Below, one piece after another: positions 58,737-64,000 of a DNA stretch of 64,000 nt (position 1 is its first letter; every line of letters starts with the position of its first letter). Made by a program: the position numbers and the translations under genes. The notes beneath the pieces were generated by a model that ran no database searches, was not told where the DNA came from, and saw only the letters and a list, made by a program, of their open reading frames with translations. The stretch is from Streptomyces sp. NBC_01669. Its GTDB lineage: Bacteria; Actinomycetota; Actinomycetes; Streptomycetales; Streptomycetaceae. Where the stretch lies: positions 8,369,001-8,433,000 of the forward strand of contig NZ_JAPEQG010000001.1 in the NCBI RefSeq assembly GCF_026339735.1. The letters run 5' to 3'.

Positions 58737-58902
58737 CGCCCGCATCGCGCCTGGTCACCACCCTGACCGCGCGCGGCCTCCTGCTCTGCGACGACAACAG
58801 CCGTCGCTACCGCCCCTGACCCGCGCCTACGCCCACGACGGTGTGCGCGCCGATGCCGCCGTCCTCGACCGTCTGATCGCGATGGCTCGCGACGAGATCT
58901 GA
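58737..58902 (+). pseudogene. Short remnant of a probable winged-helix regulator
   Basis: One frame reads APASRLVTTLTARGLLLCDD and NSRRYRP before a TGA (about 58818); the next frame continues naturally with LTRAYAHDGVRADAAVLDRL and IAMARDEI to the stop at 58902. Together they look like a recognition helix, wing and following helix of an HTH regulator with a frameshift. No start or upstream part is present. A strong terminator hairpin directly after the stop supports this being the true 3' end of a lost gene. Family not certain. Confidence 0.45.
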
Positions 58903-58916
58903 CCCGCTCCGGCAGA

Positions 58917-58951
58917 CAGGTGCGGCACCGCACGGAGGGGTGCCGCACCTG
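58917..58951 (+). terminator. Hairpin terminator after the regulator remnant
   Basis: CAGGTGCGGCACC (58917-58929), 9-nt loop, GGTGCCGCACCTG (58939-58951): a 13-bp perfect stem beginning 14 bp after the stop codon at 58902. Confidence 0.8.
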
Positions 58952-59178
58952 CCGCATATGATCGACAGATCGTTTCCGACCGTCGTCCTGCCGTGCCACC
59001 GGGGGGTGCGAGCTGCTGTCGGTTTGCTGCATTGAAGTGAGTTGTAGCGAGCGGGAGTGAGTCCTGTGGGTGGATTTGTGGGGGTGGGAACGGGGGTTCT
59101 GGGGTCGAATGGGCGACCTTGGTGGCTGCTGCTCGTTGGGTCGGGTGGTAGGTGTCCGGTCTGGAGGGTGGGGGTGAT

Positions 59179-60848
59179 GTGGTGGGTGGTCTGCGGGAGT
59201 TGGCCGTGCCCTTCGTGGTGCCCGGGCCTTGCGGGGTGGCGGTCCGGGACCGCCTCAAACACCTCACGCCCCAGGATGAGAGGGTGCTGCGTGCGGTCGG
59301 TGAGCATCAGGGGCGCTGGCTTCCGGTGATCTCAAGGCCCGCTGTGCGGATGGTCTGGGGCACGGTGCGGACACCTGGGCGGCGCGTAAGCGGGAGCTGA
59401 CCGGGGTGTCGTCGTCGCGGATCGCGGGTGCGATCACCAAGGCCACGCACGATCAGTGGGCGCTCGCACGCCGTTGCCAGGCAGCGCACATCCAGAACCT
59501 GGCGGCCGGGATCACGATGCTGCGGCACCGGCTGTCCCTCCCGGTCGGGGAGAAGGGCACCAAGCGTGCGGCGGGTGGTTACCGGTCGAAGGGCGAGTGG
59601 TTCCGCAAGTCCCGCCGCCTCGCGGCACTGAAAGCCAGGCATGCTGCTGCTGTGGCCGACTGGCAGGCCGGACGGGTCCGGGTGGTACGGGGCGGGAAAC
59701 GTCTCCTCAACACCCGCCACCACCTCACCGAGGCCCAGCTCACCGAAGACCAGTGGCGACAACGCTGGGAGGCGGAACGCTGGTTCATCGCTGCCGACGG
59801 TGAGTCGGGCAAGCGGTTCGGGAACGAGACGATCCGCGTCACCCCGGACGGCGAAGTGTCCATCAAACTGCCTGCCCCGCTCGCGCACCTGGCCAACACC
59901 ACGCATGGCCGGTACACCCTCACCTCCACCGTGGCGTTCGCGCACCGGGGCGCGGAGTGGGCCGACCGCATCGAAGCGCACCGGGCCGTCGCCTACCGCA
60001 TCCACCTCGACACCGGCGGTGGCCGCTGGTATCTCACCGCATCCTGGCAACGCCCCGTGGTGCAGACCGTCCCGTTGGAGACTGCCCGCGCCCGGGGGAT
60101 GATCGGTGTCGACACCAACGCCGACCACTTCGCCGCCTACCGGCTCGACCGGCACGGCAACCCGGTCGGCGGGCCGCATCGTTTCCCCTACGACCTGTCC
60201 GGTTCGGCCGGTCACCGTGACGCACAGATCCGTCACGCGCTGACCCGCCTGATCAACTGGGCCAAGTCTGTCGGTGTCGCCGCGATCGGCATCGAAGACC
60301 TCGACTTCGCGCCTGAGAAGACCCGGGAGAAGCACGGCCGCCGCAAGCGGTTTAGGCAGCTCGTCTCCGGTATCCCGACCGGCAAGCTCAAGGCCCGGCT
60401 GGTGTCGATGGCCGCCGAACACGGCCTGAGCATTGTCGCGGTCGATCCCGCCTACACCTCCCTGTGGGGTGGCCAGCACTGGCAGAAGCCGCTGGTCACC
60501 CCCCACCGCACCATGTCTCGTCACGATGCCGCGGGCATCGCGATCGGACGACGTGCCCTTGGATACCCGGTCCGGGATGGGGTATCCCCTGCTCGAACGC
60601 AGTTGAGAGCTTGGGGAAGGACGGCACCGCCCCCACGCGACCGGAGTGATCGTGTGGGGCATCGGACCGTCCAGGCCGGGTCAGGTGACCGGGGGCGTGA
60701 GGGAACCCGCCCACCCGCAACGGACCGGCCCCCTGGAGGACCGTCGCCGAGCGGGACGCGAAAGCGGGAACCCAGCGCATCCAACACCGTTCGGGATGCG
60801 CCCAGTACGCAACAGTGGTTCCAGGACTCACTCATGCGCACTGGTTAG
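59179..60848 (+). pseudogene. tnpB: TnpB-like (IS200/IS605-type, RNA-guided nuclease family) gene with one-base frameshift
   Basis: First part from GTG 59179: GGLRELAVPFVVPGPCGVAV, then RDRLKHLTPQDERVLRAVGE and HQGR. At about 59311-59322 the frame shifts; the following frame reads LASGDLKARCADGLGHGADT and WAARKRELTG, then stays open to 60848. Restoring one base (CGCTGG to CGCCTGG) rejoins the two. The RuvC-like site is intact: Asp in MIGVDTNADHFAAY (codon 60111), Glu in AIGIEDLDFAPE (60294) and Asp in SRHDAAGIAIGRRALGY (60526). The zinc-ribbon cysteines normally after NPAYTS are missing here (VDPAYTSLWGGQHWQKPL). A GTG at 59406 could start a 480-residue protein lacking the N-terminus. No tnpA transposase gene is adjacent. 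Confidence 0.75.
60585..60617. repeat. Imperfect palindrome inside the tnpB-like 3' region
   Basis: TCCCC-T-GCTC, 12-nt loop, GAGC-TT-GGGGA. It lies in frame within the C-terminal coding part, where family members, as remembered, continue from RRALGYPIRRR directly to TAPP. About 45 bp appear inserted. Either a mobile palindromic repeat or part of the guide-RNA region that overlaps tnpB 3' ends. Confidence 0.45.
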
Positions 60849-60899
60849 GAACGGTGCACCATCCGTTCCGTACGCGTCCGCCCACCCGGACAACGGGGC

Positions 60900-61539
60900 G
60901 AGCTGCTGACCCGGCAGGAGGACGGTCTCGCCCTGAACCACCTCGTCTGGAGGCTCGGACCCGGCTGGCGGGTGTGCAGCAGCGCCGTACTCGGCGGCGG
61001 CATCGGGGATGCGCGAGTGGACCCTCAACGCCCAGGTGCCCGGCGGCTATCCGCGCCTCGACCCCGACTGGCACCTCGCCGAGATCGCCGCCGCCGAAGC
61101 GCTCACCGGTGCCGGTGCCGGACTGATGACCGCGGCCGATGTCACCGCGTACACCGTCGCCGACGAGGAGGGCGTGACCGCCACCGCCACCGCCACCACC
61201 GGTCTGGGTGTACGGGGCCTGGCCGCCGACCCGGCCGCGGGACACGCCGGGCCGCTGCCGCCCGGCACGGTGAATATCGTCGTGACCGTCCCCGTGGCCC
61301 CCTCCGACGCCGCCCTGGTCAATGGCGTCGCGACCGCCACCGAGGCGAAGGTCCAGGCGCTCCTGGACGCCGGACTCGACTGCTCCGGCACCCCCACGGA
61401 CGCGGTCTGCATCGCCTCGCCGGAGCCTGGACCTGGCGCGGCCGGTGAACCCTTCGCGGGCCCGCGCTCGACCTGGGGGTCGCGACTCGCCCGAGCCGTG
61501 CACACCGCCGTACGGGAGGGCGCACTGCGGCACCCTTGA
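60900..61539 (+). pseudogene. cbiZ: Adenosylcobinamide amidohydrolase gene, 5' truncated and frameshifted
   Basis: First frame (60900 onward): ELLTRQEDGLALNHLVWRLG, PGWRVCSSAVLGGGIGD. After about 61005 the next frame continues EWTLNAQVPGGYPRLDPDWH, LTGAGAGLMTAADVTAYTV, VNIVVTVPVAPSDAALVNGV, ATATEAKVQALLDAGLDCSG and TPTDAVCIA to the stop at 61539. The two match consecutive parts of CbiZ, which removes the nucleotide-loop side chain of cobinamide during salvage. No start codon lies upstream; the frame runs back into the tnpB-like stop, 51 bp before. An insertion plus a one-base change probably inactivated it. Confidence 0.8.
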
Positions 61540-61580
61540 CCTCGCACCACCCACGCGCCGACGAAGGGACCCTTGCTCTC

Positions 61581-62489
61581 ATGACGTCCACCCCTGTCAA
61601 CGCCATCCCCGAGCGGCCGACCGTGGCCGTCCTCGGCACCGGGATCATGGGATCCGGGATGGCCCGGAGCCTGCTCCGCGCCGGACTCGATGTCCGCGCC
61701 TGGAACCGTACGCAGGCCAAGGCTGCCCCCCTCACCGCCGACGGCGCCACGGTCACCGAAACGGCGGAGGAAGCCGTACGCGGCGCCGACGTCATCGTGA
61801 CGATGCTGAACGACGGACTGTCCGTAGCCGCCGCGCTCACCGCTGCGGCGCCCGGGGTGCAACGCGGCCAGGTCCTGCTGCAGAGCTCCACCGTCGGGAT
61901 CGACGCAACCGCCGAACTCGCCCAGAGAGCGGCGGACTTGGGGCTCGTCTATCTCGACGCCCCGGTTGCGGGTACCAAGCAGCCCGCGGAACAGGGTGCG
62001 TTGACGGTCTTTGTCTCCGGTCCGTCCGCCGTCCGCCCGTTGGTGAACCCTGTGCTGAACGCGATCGGACAGCGCACGGTCTGGGTCGGCGAAACACCCG
62101 GCGCCGCCTCGCGGCTGAAGCTCGTGGTCAACACCTGGGTGATCAACATGGTGGGCAGCATCGCCGAGTGCCTGAACCTCGCGGAGGGGCTGGGCGTCGA
62201 CCCGCAGTCGTTCCTCGACGTGATGAAGGGCGGCCCGCTGGACTCGGCGTATCTCCAGGGCAAGTCCGCCGCGGTCCTCTCCGGCGACCTCACCCCGAGC
62301 TTCGCCCTGTCCACCGCGCTCAAGGACACCCGCCTCATCCTCGCAGCCGCCGAACGGACCGGGGTGACGTTGGATCTCGTCGCCGCGTCGGCGGACCGGT
62401 TCACGCGCGCGGAGGAGGCGGGACACGGCGGCGAGGACATGATCGCCACCTACTACGCGGGCCGCCCCGCCGAGAAGGACGACGACTGA
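61581..62489 (+). CDS. NAD(P)-dependent beta-hydroxyacid dehydrogenase (HIBADH family)
   Basis: 302 residues from ATG 61581; GAAGGGA lies 11 bp upstream, rather far. Seen: Rossmann glycine motif VAVLGTGIMGSGMARSLL, substrate-binding DAPVAGTKQPAEQGALTVFV, and the catalytic Lys motif AASRLKLVVNTWVINM. Relatives oxidise 3-hydroxyisobutyrate or reduce tartronate semialdehyde or imines; the substrate is open. Its 3' end overlaps the convergent NTF2-like gene by 37 bp. Confidence 0.9.
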   Translation: MTSTPVNAIPERPTVAVLGTGIMGSGMARSLLRAGLDVRAWNRTQAKAAPLTADGATVTETAEEAVRGADVIVTMLNDGLSVAAALTAAAPGVQRGQVLLQSSTVGIDATAELAQRAADLGLVYLDAPVAGTKQPAEQGALTVFVSGPSAVRPLVNPVLNAIGQRTVWVGETPGAASRLKLVVNTWVINMVGSIAECLNLAEGLGVDPQSFLDVMKGGPLDSAYLQGKSAAVLSGDLTPSFALSTALKDTRLILAAAERTGVTLDLVAASADRFTRAEEAGHGGEDMIATYYAGRPAEKDDD

Positions 62490-62980
62490 CCGTCCCCGGT
62501 CGCGGCGGGCGCCGGGGCCACGCGTTCCGTGGCCCCGCCGAACGCCAGGAACGTGGTGCGCGAGGCGATGAGCCAGACCCCGTCGACCTTGCGGAACGTG
62601 TCCTCGTAGTGCCCGACATTGGCGGGCAGGCGGGGCAACGGCAGGCCGTCGCCCCTGCCGTCGACCCGATAGGTCGCGAAGTACGTCGTCGACGAAGCGG
62701 ACGTCGCCGATTCCACGGTGACCAGGATGTTCGTACACATCCGCCGGGACAGCCGGTCCGCCGGGCGGCCGTCGAAGTACGCACGCAACGCCTCGCGACC
62801 CTCGACACGCCGCCCACCGACCGGCCACTCCCAGGTGCCGTCGGGGGTGAACAGCTCGGCGACCGTGCCCGGTTCGCCGAGATCGAGCCGGCGGACGAAC
62901 TCGATGACGAGACGTCCGCACGCCCGCTCGGCCAGCAGCAGTTCCAACGGATCGAGGGGCGCGGGGGAGTTGATCGGCAT
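62453..62980 (-). CDS. NTF2-like / SnoaL-like domain protein
   Basis: 175 residues from ATG 62980. Seen: cone-shaped NTF2 fold pattern, LLLAERACGRLVIEFVRRLD, LFTPDGTWEWPVGG, REALRAYFDGR, then TTYFATYRVDG and GHYEDTFRKVDGVWLIASRT. Enzymatic and binding functions both occur in this superfamily. 65 bp after the oxidoreductase stop in the same direction, so possibly cotranscribed with it. The C-terminal tail is encoded within the overlap with the dehydrogenase gene. Confidence 0.85.
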   Translation of the reverse strand: MPINSPAPLDPLELLLAERACGRLVIEFVRRLDLGEPGTVAELFTPDGTWEWPVGGRRVEGREALRAYFDGRPADRLSRRMCTNILVTVESATSASSTTYFATYRVDGRGDGLPLPRLPANVGHYEDTFRKVDGVWLIASRTTFLAFGGATERVAPAPAATGDGQSSSFSAGRPA

Positions 62981-63045
62981 ACCGAGTTCCTATCAGCCGG
63001 GTCCGGGAGACGCCAGGTCATTTCTGCCGACCGCACCTCGCTCCG

Positions 63046-64000
63046 TCAGACCACGCGCACCTCGTGCCGTACGACCGCGTCGAAGAGATAACCCTGCGTG
63101 TTATGGAGCGCCACATCGGGCTGGGTACGGCCCGTTCGGTCCGTCGCCCGTGCCAGCAGGACCGCAGAACCGCGCTCCTTCGGCAGCCAGTCGGCCGACC
63201 AGCGGACCCAGCTCCCGCTCCGGGGCTCGTCACGGAGCCGGGCGCGTCGCCACCGGGTGCCGCCGTCGGTGCTGATCTCGACGGTACGCACCGGCACCCC
63301 TCCCGACCAGGACCGTCCCGTCAGCACCTGGCGCCGGTGCACGGGAACCGACGCACCGGGCGGCAGCTCGAACGCGCTCTTCAGGGTCTGCCGGGTCAGC
63401 GGTGCGCTGCCCTCAGGCGGATACGCCGGGCCGAACAGCCGGTAGAGACCGGTGTTCCACGGTGAGAGCAGGGGCTCCGCACTCACCTCGATGTCGCCGA
63501 CCCACTTGATGTTCGCGATGCCGACCCAGGACGGCACGATGAGCCGCACGGGGTAACCATGGTCGGGCGGCAGCGGCTCGCCGTTCATCTCGTACGCGAG
63601 CAGCACATCGTCCAGCGCCTTCGACACCGGCAGCGGACGCCGCACCCGCCCCAGGTTCGTCCCGTCGCTGATGACCTCGTTGTCGAGCCCGCGCGGCAGC
63701 ACGTCCACCGCGTCCCTGCCGATCCCCGCCCGCCGCAGCACATCGGCGAGCCGTACCCCGCGCCAGCGAGCCGTACCGATCGCACCCAAGGTCCAGGCGG
63801 TGCCGCTGACCTGCTGGTTCTGCTGCGTCGCATAGAAGCTGCGGGCGTTCCCGGCGCACTCGACAAAAGCCGTGCGGGTGACAGACGGCAGGGCGAGCAG
63901 CTCCGTGTAGGTGAAGTCCACGGCCGGGCCGGTCAGCCCACTGCCCCATACGGAGAGCCGCCAGTCCGCCGCGTCGATCCTCGGCGTCACGGTGTGATTG
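63046..64000 (-). CDS. Molybdopterin-dependent oxidoreductase of the sulfite-oxidase family (5' end outside window)
   Basis: At least 318 codons, open to the right edge. Seen: NHTVTPRIDAADWRLSVWG near the cut end, the molybdenum-binding Cys in AFVECAGNARSFYATQ, WRGVRLADVLRRAGI, HGYPVRLIVPSWVGIANIKW, and a C-terminal dimerisation domain (PVRTVEISTDGGTRWRRARL). This is the SUOX fold with molybdopterin and dimerisation domains. The N-terminal part, possibly with a signal or membrane anchor, is missing. Relatives oxidise sulfite or reduce oxidised methionine in proteins; the choice cannot be made here. Confidence 0.92.
   Translation of the reverse strand, partial: NHTVTPRIDAADWRLSVWGSGLTGPAVDFTYTELLALPSVTRTAFVECAGNARSFYATQQNQQVSGTAWTLGAIGTARWRGVRLADVLRRAGIGRDAVDVLPRGLDNEVISDGTNLGRVRRPLPVSKALDDVLLAYEMNGEPLPPDHGYPVRLIVPSWVGIANIKWVGDIEVSAEPLLSPWNTGLYRLFGPAYPPEGSAPLTRQTLKSAFELPPGASVPVHRRQVLTGRSWSGGVPVRTVEISTDGGTRWRRARLRDEPRSGSWVRWSADWLPKERGSAVLLARATDRTGRTQPDVALHNTQGYLFDAVVRHEVRVV

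Noticed and set aside
1..64000. tRNA or rRNA genes
   Set aside because: No cloverleaf with TTCGAATC-type T-loop or rRNA core sequence was noticed on either strand by eye; a covariance-model scan would be needed to exclude them fully.

Overview
The window is high-GC actinomycete DNA and almost certainly a Streptomyces chromosome. The evidence is strong third-position GC bias, frequent GTG/TTG starts, operons joined by ATGA/GTGA overlaps, SARP-type regulators, twin-arginine and lipobox exports, a type B ribosomal L31 fossil and a Tn3/IS1182/TnpB mobile complement. Function calls come from reading motifs and remembered family sequences; no database was searched.

Layout. 1-5.8 kb: an ECF sigma factor (3' end cut by the window) with its YCII partner, a GNAT enzyme behind a perfect CebR-type operator, an R61-like serine hydrolase, and a two-component system. 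5.8-10.7 kb: a nested mobile scar. A Tn3 resolvase tail, a complete IS1182-type element, a secreted tachylectin-like protein, a Tn3 transposase fragment and a 687-bp second copy of one IS end lie in series. 10.7-16.0 kb: HAD phosphatase, short integrase, several broken genes (GNAT with an amber codon; PP2C-like gene with an ochre codon, fused to the tail of rpmE2), a binding-protein-like gene and a lipoprotein.

16.1-29.2 kb: a complete fructan/sucrose utilisation locus. It holds a LacI regulator with promoter and operator, an Opp-type ABC importer (binding protein, two permeases, two ATPases), a cytoplasmic GH32 fructosidase, a large Tat-exported multidomain GH32 enzyme and a PfkB fructokinase. 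It ends at a strong bidirectional terminator.

29.2-44.4 kb: a regulator-peptidase island with two giant secreted S8 proteases, a TusA-like protein, two SARP/BTAD-ATPase regulators, a TrmB-LuxR-like regulator and a membrane protein. Three promoters here share one architecture: a GTAA core repeated at 11-bp period, then 11 bp, then a TAC-type -10 box. This matches known SARP sites and suggests one regulon.

44.8-49.7 kb: a compact ketosynthase / acyl-CoA oxidase / ACP / ketosynthase set with both ketosynthases catalytically intact, the best candidate for an undescribed biosynthetic unit. 49.8-53.0 kb: a cobalamin riboswitch followed by a BtuFCD-type importer. 53.0-58.6 kb: PRC-barrel protein, a MarR-type regulator that has lost its DNA-binding core, its operator-rich AT-rich intergenic region, DUF4097 protein, DrrAB-like exporter and a cytochrome P450. 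58.6-61.5 kb: a decayed zone with a frameshifted TnpB-like nuclease gene and a broken cbiZ. 61.6-64 kb: a beta-hydroxyacid dehydrogenase, an NTF2-like protein and a molybdopterin oxidoreductase cut by the right edge.

The sugar locus reads as a full import-and-hydrolysis pathway. The B12 importer and the cbiZ remnant belong to one cobinamide-salvage theme that has partly decayed.
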